Below are positions 55,363 through 63,280 of a stretch of 64,000 nt of DNA, piece after piece. The stretch covers positions 1,874,001 through 1,938,000 of the forward strand of contig NZ_CP083239.1 in assembly GCF_022836935.1 (NCBI RefSeq). Direction: 5' to 3'. This DNA comes from Ancylobacter polymorphus. GTDB taxonomy: Bacteria > Pseudomonadota > Alphaproteobacteria > Rhizobiales > Xanthobacteraceae. The notes beneath the pieces were generated by a model. It ran no database searches, had not been told where the DNA came from, and saw only the letters and a list, made by a program, of their open reading frames with translations. Every line of letters begins with the position of its first letter. Position 1 is the stretch's first letter. The position numbers were made by a program, and so were the translations under genes.

Positions 55363-55925
55363 ATGACGCGGGTGCGGTTCACGGAAGAGCAGACATCGCG
55401 GCTTTGCGCGAGTATAAAATAGGGGCGGAGAGTGCTGTTCTGTCGCGCAAGCACTGCGTCTCGGAAGCAACCCTGTACAACTGAACCGGAAGGCCCGTTA
55501 TGGCGGCGCCATGGACGGGTTCGAGGTCAAGGGCCAGAACAGCTTGATGACGAAAACGCCAACCCCAAGAGGCTGCTGGCTGAGCAGATGCTGGATGCCA
55601 GCGCGCTCCGCGAGCTTCTTGTAATAAATGGTGGGGTCGGTCGCCACGCGCGAAGCTGTCGCCCATTTGCGGGCCGTGATGCGACTGTTGGAACGGCGGG
55701 CATACGGCATTATCGCCGCTGATCGGAAGATGGTCCGCTACCCATCTCATCGACCGGATCTTGCCCTGCGCGCGCAGCTGCGCGATCAATACCAATGAAC
55801 GCAGGCGCTGTCGGCTATCGCTCGGCCGGCGGCAATTGATCACAATGTTGCCGTAAGGCGGCGGCTGTTCGTCCTTCGGCGTCGCGCAGGTGAGCCGCTC
55901 GGGATCAAACGCATCTGTCGCTTCT
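55363..55925 (+). pseudogene. IS3-family remnant (orfA and orfB fragments)
   Basis: From ATG 55363 the frame MTRVRFTEEQTSRLCASIK matches the start of an IS3-family OrfA. After frame changes, the C-terminal DDENANPKRLLAEQMLDASA and LRELL appear. OrfB then follows as REAVAHLRAVMRLLERRAYG and IIAADRKMVRY, later AVRRRLFVLRRRAGEPLGIK. Only the N-terminal quarter of OrfB is left, with no catalytic core. Confidence 0.75.
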
Positions 55926-56072
55926 ATTCCTCGCTTTCACGCATGTTGTTCGTTGCAACTGGTTGCAATTCTTGTCGTCTGGCATATCCGTCGATGATCT
56001 GGTCAAGGCAATGAGCAATACGCGCAATTTAAGGGCTAGTTGTCGTGGCGGTGCGAAGAGACCGACGGTAAG

Positions 56073-56580
56073 ATGAAGCCCTTCCTGACCGTTCGATCCA
56101 GGGCGACTGGCCCTCTCTCTGATCGACGCCACCTGGCTCGAAGTCCGGCGTGGCGGAGGGATCGTCTTGATTGCCGTGATCATCGCCATAGGGTTCAACG
56201 CCGAGAGGCGGCGCGAGGTGCTGGGGCTAGATATCGGGATCTCCGAGGCGGGGCTGATGTGGACCGAGTTCCTACGCAAGTGGATGCGCCGGGGCCTGCG
56301 CGGGGTGAAACTGGTGGTCTCCGATGCGATGAAGGCATCAAGGCGGCGGTCTCAAGGTGTTCAGAGCTATCTGGAAGTGCATCGGGAGCACTTCCGACGC
56401 AATGCCCTGGCCCATGCAGGCCAGAGCGGCGGCGGGTGATCTCGGCCTTCATCTCCACCGCTTTCGCCCAGGAAGCCACTGAGGCGGCCAGCCTGCAATA
56501 GCGCACCGTTGCCGATCAAATTCAACCCAAGCTCCCGAAGCTGGCCACTATCATGGAGGAGGCCGAGCATGACGTTTCGT
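56073..56580 (+). pseudogene. IS256-family transposase fragment
   Basis: The frame SLIDATWLEVRRGGGIVLIA, then VIIAIGFNAERRREVLGLDI, TEFLRKWMRRGLRGVKLVVS and HFRRNALAHAGQSG matches the catalytic centre of IS256-group transposases, including the DAT and SDA aspartate regions. After frame changes it continues ISAFISTAFAQEATEAA and TVADQIQPKLPKLATIMEEA. Both ends are missing. Confidence 0.8.
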
Positions 56581-56689
56581 CACCGCCGGTGCGAGCTCCA
56601 CCACTTGCTGCGACACGATCCATCTCGTTTGTTGCAACCGGTTGCAATTCTTGTCGAGAGATTGGTGGGGCAGTGGGCATGATGCCGGC

Positions 56690-57440
56690 GGATGCCCAGC
56701 ACGTAGACCAAACTACGCCTCTCTTGCTCGGGCTCGACCATCGCGGAAAGTTTGAGCCGGATGTGACGGTGAGCGCCGTGCGCGCCGCCACGGTCTGACG
56801 CCGCAGCAACTGCTCACCTCGCGGCGCGAAGCGCGCAAGGTGAGCGAGATGATCCCGGCCTTCGTGCCGGCGGTCGTCGCGCCGGAGAGCCAGCCCCCCG
56901 TCTGAACCTTCTGCCCCATCGTCACGACCGAAGCGGCGTGGCCGGCAACGGCGCGCCGCGGCCATCGAGATTGCGGTCGCCGGCGCCCGCGTGACGATCG
57001 AGAGAGGGGCCTCACCGACGACCATCGCGGCGGTGCTCGGCGCGTTGAAGGCCGGGTTGTGATCGGTCTGACAGGCGTAGTCCGGGTCACGGAGGCGACA
57101 AAGCCCGTCGATTTCCGCGAGTGGGCCGAAGGCCTGGGTGAAGCTGGTGTTCTGGGACGGCACCGGCGTGGTGGTGGTCGCCACGCGCCTGGAGGATGGT
57201 GAGTTCCGTCGGTCGGCGCGCCGAGACGCTACACGAGGACGAGCTTCTCCTCGCCCTGGAAGAGGCCCATGAGGTGGAGGCCGCAGGTTTTGGGGCATCT
57301 GAGGAGAACGCGCCGGCGACAACGGCCGTGCGGGTCGCAAAGCGTCGTGTAAACCGCGGCGCGTTGCCCGCCCATCTGCCGCGCATCGAAACGGTGGTCG
57401 ATATTGTGAGCGATGTCTGCACTGTCCGTCGTCAGATGAT
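56690..57440 (+). pseudogene. IS66 remnant B: compressed tnpA-tnpB-tnpC
   Basis: In order on the plus strand are a TnpA C-terminal part (REARKVSEMIPAFVPAVVAP, then AAAIEIAVAGARVTIERGAS and TTIAAVLGALKAG), a TnpB piece with an internal deletion (VTEATKPVDFREWAEGLG, then LVFWDGTGVVVVATRLEDGE) and a TnpC N-terminal part (GRRAETLHEDELLLALEEAH to NRGALPAHLPRIETVVDI). It stops where the intact IS3 element begins. It is related to, and in inverted orientation to, remnant A. Confidence 0.75.
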
Positions 57441-57495
57441 TTGAGACTGTTGCGGCGTCTCAGGAACGGAGGTTCTGGCTCATCTGGGTTTGAGG

Positions 57496-58476
57496 TTATG
57501 CGGCCTGCAGCTGATGCTGCAAGCGTCTCTGTTGGATGGTCTGGCGCTTGATCCTTTCGCGTTCGGTGAGGATGGCCTGCCCACGACCGAGGTAGACGTC
57601 GGCGGGCGTCAGGTTGCCCAGGCTCTCGTGGTAGCGGGCATGGTTGTAATGCTCGACGAAGGCGGCGACCTGCCGTTCGAGATCGCCGGGCAGATAGTAT
57701 TTTTCCAGCAGGATGCGGTTCTTCAGGGTCTGGTGCCAGCGCTCGATCTTGCCCTGCGTCTGGGGATGATAGGGCGCGCCGCGAACATGCTGCATGCCCT
57801 TGCCGTCGAGCCAGGTGGCGAGGTCGGCTGAGATGTAGGAACTGCCGTTGTCGCTCAACAGCCTCGGCCGATGCGCGACCGTGATCTGGTCGAGCCCCGA
57901 TGCCGCCAGAGCCAGATCAAGCGTGGCAGTGACGTCGTCAGTGCGCATCGTGGCGCAGAGCTTCCAGGCGACGATGAACCGGGAGAAGTCGTCGAGCACG
58001 GTCGAGAGATAATACCAGCCCCAGCCCGTGATCTTCAGGTAGGTGAAATCGGTCTGCCAGAGCTGGTTGGGCGCCGTCGTCTTGTCCTTGAACTCGGACG
58101 CCGCCTTGATGACGATGTAGGCTGGGCTGGTGATCAGATCATGCGCCTTCAGCAGCCGATACACCGATGCTTCCGAGACGAAGTAGCGCTTTTCGTCGGT
58201 GAAGCGCACCGCCAGCTCGCGTGGGCTCAGCTCCGTTTCGCGCAGCGCCAGCTCGACGATCTCGTCCCGAACCGGCTCGGGGATCCGGTTCCAGACACGG
58301 TCGGGCCGTGAGCGATGATCGGCAAGCGCCTCGACCCCGCCGGTGAGATAGCGATCGTACCAGCGATAGAACGTGGCGCGCGGGATGCCGAGCTTGTCCA
58401 AGGTGCGCCGCGCCGGCAGATGCGATCCCTCGACCAGCCGGATGATCTCGGCCTTCTCGGAGGCAGGATACCTCAT
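57496..58476 (-). CDS. IS3-family transposase OrfB (DDE integrase core)
   Basis: This 326-residue transposase has an N-terminal helix-turn-helix (AEIIRLVEGSHLPARRTLDK, then LGIPRATFYRWYDRYLTG) and an integrase core. The core shows the first Asp in NQLWQTDFTYLKI, the second in RLLSDNGSSYIS, and the Glu in HPQTQGKIERWHQTLKNRIL, so the DDE triad is complete. The start overlaps the orfA stop by 4 bp (ATGA), so separate initiation or coupling is likely. Confidence 0.94.
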   Translation of the reverse strand: MRYPASEKAEIIRLVEGSHLPARRTLDKLGIPRATFYRWYDRYLTGGVEALADHRSRPDRVWNRIPEPVRDEIVELALRETELSPRELAVRFTDEKRYFVSEASVYRLLKAHDLITSPAYIVIKAASEFKDKTTAPNQLWQTDFTYLKITGWGWYYLSTVLDDFSRFIVAWKLCATMRTDDVTATLDLALAASGLDQITVAHRPRLLSDNGSSYISADLATWLDGKGMQHVRGAPYHPQTQGKIERWHQTLKNRILLEKYYLPGDLERQVAAFVEHYNHARYHESLGNLTPADVYLGRGQAILTERERIKRQTIQQRRLQHQLQAA

Positions 58477-58847
58477 GTGTCGTCCTCCCCATCCGCGAGC
58501 ATGCTTTTTTTGAGCAGGCGGTTTTCCAGGGTCAGATCGGCCACGGCCTCCTTCAGCGCCTGCGCCTCACGGCGCAGCTCCTTCACCTCGTCCGAGGTCG
58601 CCGCGCGCGCCGTGTCACCGGCGAGACGGCGCTTGCCGGCGTCGAGGAACTCCTTCGACCAGCCGTAATACATCGACGAGGCGATCCCCTCGCGCCGGCA
58701 CAGCTCGGCGATGCTCTCCTCGCCGCGCACGCCTTCCAGCACGATGCGGATCTTCTCTTCGGCCGAGAACTGCCGCCGCGTCGCTCGGCGGATGTCCTTC
58801 ACGACCTGCTCTGCCGGTGCTTTCTCCGGCCCGGATTTCTGTCTCAT
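58473..58847 (-). CDS. IS3-family transposase OrfA (HTH)
   Basis: This 124-residue DNA-binding component has ATRRQFSAEEKIRIVLEGVR, then GEESIAELCRREGIASSMYY, forming the HTH_Tnp_1 domain. A leucine-rich coiled region follows (EVKELRREAQALKEAVADLT, then LENRLLKKSML). The ATG at 58847 was chosen because AGGAG lies 6 bases upstream; the frame is open to 58904 but would run past the inverted repeat. Confidence 0.92.
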   Translation of the reverse strand: MRQKSGPEKAPAEQVVKDIRRATRRQFSAEEKIRIVLEGVRGEESIAELCRREGIASSMYYGWSKEFLDAGKRRLAGDTARAATSDEVKELRREAQALKEAVADLTLENRLLKKSMLADGEDDT

Positions 58848-58914
58848 CTGCGCTCCTGAATGGCTGCGATGATCCAGAAATCCTCCCTTCCCGAAAACCA
58901 TCAAACTGTCTCAA

Positions 58915-59481
58915 GAGCGCTGACGGCGGACAGTCTGATGAACGGCGTTCGGACCTGCACGCAAAGGCGCCGCGACATTGCCCGCTTCAATGCATCGCGG
59001 TCGTTGCAACGGGTTGCAATCAGTGCCGAAGGAGATGATAGGCACGACGCCGGCTGTCGCCGATGACGTCCACCAAATCCTGCCACGCTCTGGCTCGGAT
59101 GGGGTCACGTCACGCCGTGCATCGCTGTGAGGCGCGGATCGATCGGGTGTTGGGTCCCGGTGTTGGGTGTGGAAAGCCACCGATCGCGCCGTGGGGACCG
59201 ACCAGTTCCTGCCAATCGCGGGGGCCAACCCCGTTCTATGTTCCGAGACTTCACGGGTCAGCAGGCTAGAGACTGCGACGTGGCGAACATCGCATGGTGC
59301 GCACGTGTCATGTCGTGCCTCGGGACCGATAGCACCATGCGCAATCCCATGAATTCTCGTCTGCTTGCGGCCCATAAGAGGGAAATGACATAGATGACAC
59401 GTGCACGAGTGTGCCATTTCGTGCCATTTGCTCCTCGCCAATCGACACTGCGCGCTAAGCCAACGAACGCAGAGGCCCCCC
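58915..59481. other. Gene-free stretch between IS3 element and DUF72 gene
   Basis: About 570 bp with no credible gene. It holds one TTGCAACNGGTTGCAA motif (59004-59019) and an 11-bp inverted repeat GCACGTGTCAT (59301-59311) with its complement (59394-59404). A 9-10 bp direct repeat, GTGCCATTT, occurs at 59411 and 59421. The DUF72 promoter should be in its right part. Confidence 0.4.
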
Positions 59482-60282
59482 ATGTCCCCTTCCGCACCCA
59501 TCCGCATCGGCGTCGGTGGCTGGACCTTCGAGCCCTGGCGCGGGGTGTTCTATCCCGACGGCCTGACCCAGAAGCGCGAGCTGGAATATGCCGCGTCGAA
59601 GCTCACCGCCATCGAGATCAACGGCACCTATTACGGCTCGCAAAAGCCCGAGAGTTTCGCCAAATGGCATGCGGAGACGCCGGAAGGCTTCGTCTTCACG
59701 CTGAAAGGCCCGCGCTTCACCACCAATCGCCGCGTGCTGGCCGAGGCGGGTGAATCGATCGAGCGCTTCTTCAACAGCGGCGTCACCGAGCTGAAGGAAA
59801 AGCTCGGCCCGGTGAACTGGCAGTTCATGGCCACCAAGAAGTTCGACCCGGACGATTTCGCCGCCTTCCTCAAGCTCCTGCCCAAGCGTGTCGACGGCCG
59901 CGACATCCGCCACGCGGTGGAGGTGCGGCATGAGAGCTTCAAGACGCCGGATTTCGTCGCTCTGGCGCGCGAGCATGGCGTCGCCATCGTCCATGCCGGC
60001 GACAGCGATTTCCCCGCCATCGCCGATGTCACCGCCCCCTTCGTCTATGCGCGGATCATGGGCACAAGCGAGGACGAGGCGCTGGGCTATGGGGAAAAGG
60101 CGCTGGACGGCTGGGCCGCCACCGCGCGGGCCTGGGCGAGGGGCGAGACGCCGGAAGCGCACAAGCCGACCCTGCTCACCCCGCCGGCGGAAGCGACGCC
60201 GCGCGAGGTGTTCCTGTTCGTCATCTCCGGCTTCAAGCCGCGCAATCCCGCCGCCGCGCAGGCGCTCATCGCGCGGGTATGA
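59482..60282 (+). CDS. DUF72 domain-containing protein
   Basis: This 266-residue protein of the DUF72 (YecE-like) family has a TIM-barrel-like fold and no established function. It begins IRIGVGGWTFEPWRGVFYPD, followed by YAASKLTAIEINGTYYGSQK and FVFTLKGPRFTTNRRV, all conserved in the family. AVEVRHESFKTPDFVALARE and FVYARIMGTSEDEALGY follow. The ATG at 59482 has AGAGG 6 bases upstream. It converges on the histidine kinase gene and overlaps it by 17 bp at the 3' end. Confidence 0.9.
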   Translation: MSPSAPIRIGVGGWTFEPWRGVFYPDGLTQKRELEYAASKLTAIEINGTYYGSQKPESFAKWHAETPEGFVFTLKGPRFTTNRRVLAEAGESIERFFNSGVTELKEKLGPVNWQFMATKKFDPDDFAAFLKLLPKRVDGRDIRHAVEVRHESFKTPDFVALAREHGVAIVHAGDSDFPAIADVTAPFVYARIMGTSEDEALGYGEKALDGWAATARAWARGETPEAHKPTLLTPPAEATPREVFLFVISGFKPRNPAAAQALIARV

Positions 60283-61639
60283 CCGGCGCGACGGGAAACA
60301 CCAGCCGCGCATGGGTGCCGTGCGGGGCGGCGCGGGCGATTTCCAGCCGCCCGCCATGCAGCGCGGCGATGCGGCGGACGATTTCCAGCCCGATGCCGAG
60401 CCCGCCGGCGCGGCGGTAATGGCCGGGCGGGTCCGTCGCCTCGCCCGGCGCGTCGGGGTCGAAGCCGCGCCCGTCATCGATGACGCTGATGCCCGGGCCG
60501 TCATCGCTGCGTACCGTGATGGAAACGCCCGGCCCGCCATGGCGCAGCGCGTTCTCGATCAGATTGCGCACCGCGTCCTTCAGCAGGGCGGCATTGCCGG
60601 GCACATACACGTCGCCCGCGTCCTCGAAGCCGATACGGGCGCCGCGCGCATAGACGATCGGCGCCAGCGTGCCGACGATCTCGCGGCCAATCTCGTCGAG
60701 CGCAATGGGCGTGAAGCCGCTGCGGTCCGCCGCCTCCAGCCGCGCCAGCATCACCATCTGATCGACAAAATGCGTCAGCTCGTCCAGTTCCCCCAGCGTG
60801 CGGCGCGCGGCGGGGTGGTCGATATTCTCCAGCTCCAGCCGGATCACCGCCAGCGGCGTGCGGATTTCATGGGCGATGGCGGAGGTGAACAGCTTCTGCG
60901 CGTTCATCAATTCGCGGGTGCGGGCATAGGAGCGGTTCACTGCCCCGGCCAGCTGGGCGATCTCGCGCGGCATGCCGGCCTCTTCCAGCCTTGCATCGGG
61001 GCTCAGCGGGTCGAGCCGCTCCGCCTGCTCCGCCGCCGCCGTCACCGGGCGCAGCGCGGCGCGGATGGAGAGCAGCGTGGCGCCGAGCACGAAGAGCAAA
61101 GTGAGGCTCATCGGCAGCACCATATGGTCCACCACCTCATGCGCCAGCACGCCCCACACCGCGCCCTGCGGGTCGCCGGTCACCGCCACTTCGATAAAGG
61201 CGGTGCGCGGGCCGATCTCCACCGTGCGCCCGCCGGCGAAGCTCAGCGGATAGCCGGGCGCGATGATACGCAGCCAGAAGGAGGGCGGGTTGAGGTCGAG
61301 GGGCAGGAAATGCGCGGTGCAGGCGTCGTCGCAATGCGAGAACAGCACCGCGCCCTGCGCGGTGCGCACGCGGGCGACATAGCCCGTGCCGGCCGCGCCA
61401 TAGCGCCGGCGCAGTTCCTCCGGCAGTTCATAGGCGAGGCGGGTGTCGTGCAGCGACAGTCCGGCGGCAAGTTCCGCGCTTTCCTGCTCCAGCACGAGGC
61501 GCGCCATATTGTCGGGGTCGCTGCCATAGTCGATCAGCACCGCGACAAGCTGTGCCAGCATGGCGAGCGCGGCGAACAGCACGATGCGCAGCGCGACGAG
61601 GCGCCCCAGCGGCGCACGCGCCCCGGCGGCGCGGCTCAT
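60266..61639 (-). CDS. Sensor histidine kinase
   Basis: This 457-residue membrane sensor has two membrane helices (about 15-37 and 173-195) that flank a periplasmic sensor region of about 135 residues. A HAMP-like segment, a HisKA domain with the phosphorylated His in SAIAHEIRTPLAVIRLELEN, and an ATPase domain follow. The ATPase has NLIENALRHGG (N box), VIDDGRGFD (G1) and GGLGIGLEIVRRIA (G2). It is last in the operon; its start overlaps the response-regulator stop (ATGA). The sensed signal is unknown. Confidence 0.94.
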   Translation of the reverse strand: MSRAAGARAPLGRLVALRIVLFAALAMLAQLVAVLIDYGSDPDNMARLVLEQESAELAAGLSLHDTRLAYELPEELRRRYGAAGTGYVARVRTAQGAVLFSHCDDACTAHFLPLDLNPPSFWLRIIAPGYPLSFAGGRTVEIGPRTAFIEVAVTGDPQGAVWGVLAHEVVDHMVLPMSLTLLFVLGATLLSIRAALRPVTAAAEQAERLDPLSPDARLEEAGMPREIAQLAGAVNRSYARTRELMNAQKLFTSAIAHEIRTPLAVIRLELENIDHPAARRTLGELDELTHFVDQMVMLARLEAADRSGFTPIALDEIGREIVGTLAPIVYARGARIGFEDAGDVYVPGNAALLKDAVRNLIENALRHGGPGVSITVRSDDGPGISVIDDGRGFDPDAPGEATDPPGHYRRAGGLGIGLEIVRRIAALHGGRLEIARAAPHGTHARLVFPVAPVIPAR

Positions 61640-62313
61640 CCCTCGGTCTCGCGCAGGAGATAGCCGACGCCGCGCACCGTCTCGATGGCGGTGCGGGTCG
61701 GATAGGGCGCCAGCCGCCGGCGCAGCCGCGACATCAGCACCTCGATGGCGTTGGGGCTGATCTCCTCGTCATATTCGGACAGCGTTTCCTCCAGTCCGCG
61801 CTTGGGCGTCACCCGGCCGGCATTGCGCAGCAATATTTCCAGCGTCGCCCGCTCGCGCGGGGCCAGCGCGATCACCTCCTCGCCGCAGCGCGCTTCCTGC
61901 GTCGCCGGGTCGAAGCGCAGCGCCCCCGCCTCCAGCACGGGATCGGCGGAAACCGGCGCGCGGCGCAGCAGGGCGCGGGCGCGGGCGAGCAGTTCGCCAT
62001 TGTTGAACGGCTTGGTGAGGTAGTCGTCGGCCCCGGCGTCGAGCCCGGCGATGCGCTCGTCCACCGCCCCGCGCGCGGTCAGCACCAGCACCGGCGTGCT
62101 GCTGCGGCTGCGCCTGAGGCCGCGCACGAGGTCGAGCCCGTCGCCGTCCGGCAGGCCGAGATCGAGCAGCACGAGGTCGTAGTGCGTGCTGGCTAAAGCG
62201 GCCTGCGCGTCCGCGACGCCGCCCACCGCGTCGAGCCGCCACCCGGCGCCGCGGATGGTCTCGCCGACGAGCTCGCGCAGCCGCGCGCTGTCTTCAACGA
62301 GGAGAAGCCGCAT
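61636..62313 (-). CDS. OmpR-family response regulator
   Basis: This 225-residue two-component regulator has a receiver domain with the phosphoacceptor Asp51 in LVLLDLGLPDGDGLDLVRGL and the conserved Lys in DYLTKPFNNGELLARA. A winged-helix DNA-binding domain follows, with LLRNAGRVTPKRGLEETLSE and NAIEVLMSRLRRRLAPYPTR and the closing IETVRGVGYLL. It pairs with the kinase encoded directly after it and may autoregulate the operon that begins with the PepSY gene. Confidence 0.95.
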   Translation of the reverse strand: MRLLLVEDSARLRELVGETIRGAGWRLDAVGGVADAQAALASTHYDLVLLDLGLPDGDGLDLVRGLRRSRSSTPVLVLTARGAVDERIAGLDAGADDYLTKPFNNGELLARARALLRRAPVSADPVLEAGALRFDPATQEARCGEEVIALAPRERATLEILLRNAGRVTPKRGLEETLSEYDEEISPNAIEVLMSRLRRRLAPYPTRTAIETVRGVGYLLRETEG

Positions 62314-62319
62314 CCGCGC

Positions 62320-62883
62320 TCACCGCCTTTTCCAGCCCGTCACCATCGACCATACGAGGTTCTCGCGGTGGCGCCAGCTCTCGAACAGCGCCGCCGCCGC
62401 GTGCAGCAGGGCAAGCACCAGTATGGCATTGGCGAGGCCCTCGTGAAGCTCCTCCAGCCAGTCCTCGCCCCAGAAGGCGTCGAGCGTCGTCATCCAGCCG
62501 GTGAGGCAGACGGCGGCGAGCAGCGCCATCAGCGCCAGCATCATCACCGCGCCGGCCGGGTTGTGGCCGAGCATGCGCGGCTCCTCGCCGCGCAAGAGGG
62601 CGCGCACATAGGCGATGAGCCGGGAGGGCGTCGGTACGAAGTCGGCAAAGCGGGCGTGCCGCGTGCCGATGAAGCCCCAGACGAGGCGGATGGTGAGCGC
62701 GGCGGCGACGGCATAGCCGACGATTTCATGCGGCAGCTCGCCATCTTCCAGAACGAACAGGTTGAGGACGCAGCCGGCGACGACCGTCCAGTGGAACAGG
62801 CGCACGACCGGATCCCACACCCGGACGTTCGCGCCCGCGGCCGACGGCGGGACGCCGCCGGCTTGAGCGACCCTGTCGGTCAT
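62320..62883 (-). CDS. Cytochrome b561-family membrane protein
   Basis: This 187-residue di-haem cytochrome b-type membrane protein has four helices. Likely haem histidines are in VVRLFHWTVVAG, GELPHEIVGYAVA, ELHEGLANAILVLALLH and the late LLHAAAAL. RLVWGFIGTRHARFADFVPT is typical of the bacterial Ni-hydrogenase/b561-like family. The start overlaps the PepSY gene stop by one base, so they are coupled. It may pass electrons to or from a periplasmic partner. The response regulator gene follows after 6 bp. Confidence 0.9.
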   Translation of the reverse strand: MTDRVAQAGGVPPSAAGANVRVWDPVVRLFHWTVVAGCVLNLFVLEDGELPHEIVGYAVAAALTIRLVWGFIGTRHARFADFVPTPSRLIAYVRALLRGEEPRMLGHNPAGAVMMLALMALLAAVCLTGWMTTLDAFWGEDWLEELHEGLANAILVLALLHAAAALFESWRHRENLVWSMVTGWKRR

Positions 62884-63155
62884 CAGTCGATCTCGGCCTT
62901 GACGACGGCGCCGGTCACCGGGTTGAAATAGACTTCGGCCTTCTTGTTGTCCTTGGTGTAGCCATAGATTTCGTAGCAGGAGCCCGAGACCTTGAAGGTC
63001 TTGATCTTCTGATATCCCATCTCGGCCACCTTGGCCTTCATGGCGTCCTCGCTCATCCACTTGTCCTTGGCTTCCGTCGTGCAGACCGGGCCGGCGAAAG
63101 CGGCGGCGGGAGCAAGGACGGAGACGGCAACGAGGCCGGCAATGATCTTCTTCAT
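62883..63155 (-). CDS. Small periplasmic PepSY-domain protein
   Basis: This 90-residue secreted protein has a signal peptide ending AAAFA-GP (about 1-21) and a single PepSY domain: WMSEDAMKAKVAEMGYQKIK, then TFKVSGSCYEIYGYTKDNKK and VYFNPVTGAVVKAEID. Two cysteines (about residues 25 and 60) could form a disulfide. It is the first gene of the PepSY-cytochrome b561-regulator-kinase operon, an arrangement seen in many Proteobacteria. Function is unknown; redox or metal sensing is a guess. Confidence 0.9.
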   Translation of the reverse strand: MKKIIAGLVAVSVLAPAAAFAGPVCTTEAKDKWMSEDAMKAKVAEMGYQKIKTFKVSGSCYEIYGYTKDNKKAEVYFNPVTGAVVKAEID

Positions 63156-63280
63156 GATGCTTTCCTGATCCTGTGATCGCCGTCAGCGGCGACACCCGGA
63201 ACGTAGCGGCAGGAGGCTGTCCGCTACCTGTCAAAGCCTCATGTCGAGCCTTGCCGGCCCCCTTTCATTGCCGGCTCAGT
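63156..63280. promoter_or_regulatory. Promoter region of the PepSY operon
   Basis: On the minus strand a TTGACA box lies at 63234-63229. Just downstream the 7-bp inverted repeat GTAGCGG (63203-63209) and CCGCTAC (63221-63227) extends imperfectly through CAG/CTG. It overlaps the expected promoter and could be the response-regulator site. A GCCGGC pair follows the phosphoketolase stop. Confidence 0.4.

Larger units (their letters stand above)
57441..58914. mobile_element. Complete IS3-family insertion sequence
   Basis: This element of about 1.47 kb has two overlapping transposase genes reading leftward. Its ends share an imperfect inverted repeat beginning TTGAGAC (left TTGAGACTGTT, right complement TTGAGACAGTT), and the similarity extends about 45 bp through GGAACGGAGG-like sequence. 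No matching 3-4 bp target duplication was found (GAT left, GAG right), so a flank may have been rearranged. The left flank is IS66 remnant B. Confidence 0.82.

Noticed and set aside
57442..58913. Programmed frameshift between IS3 orfA and orfB
   Set aside because: The genes overlap by an ATGA junction with a good orfB start, and no slippery A-run was seen at the overlap; coupling explains it.
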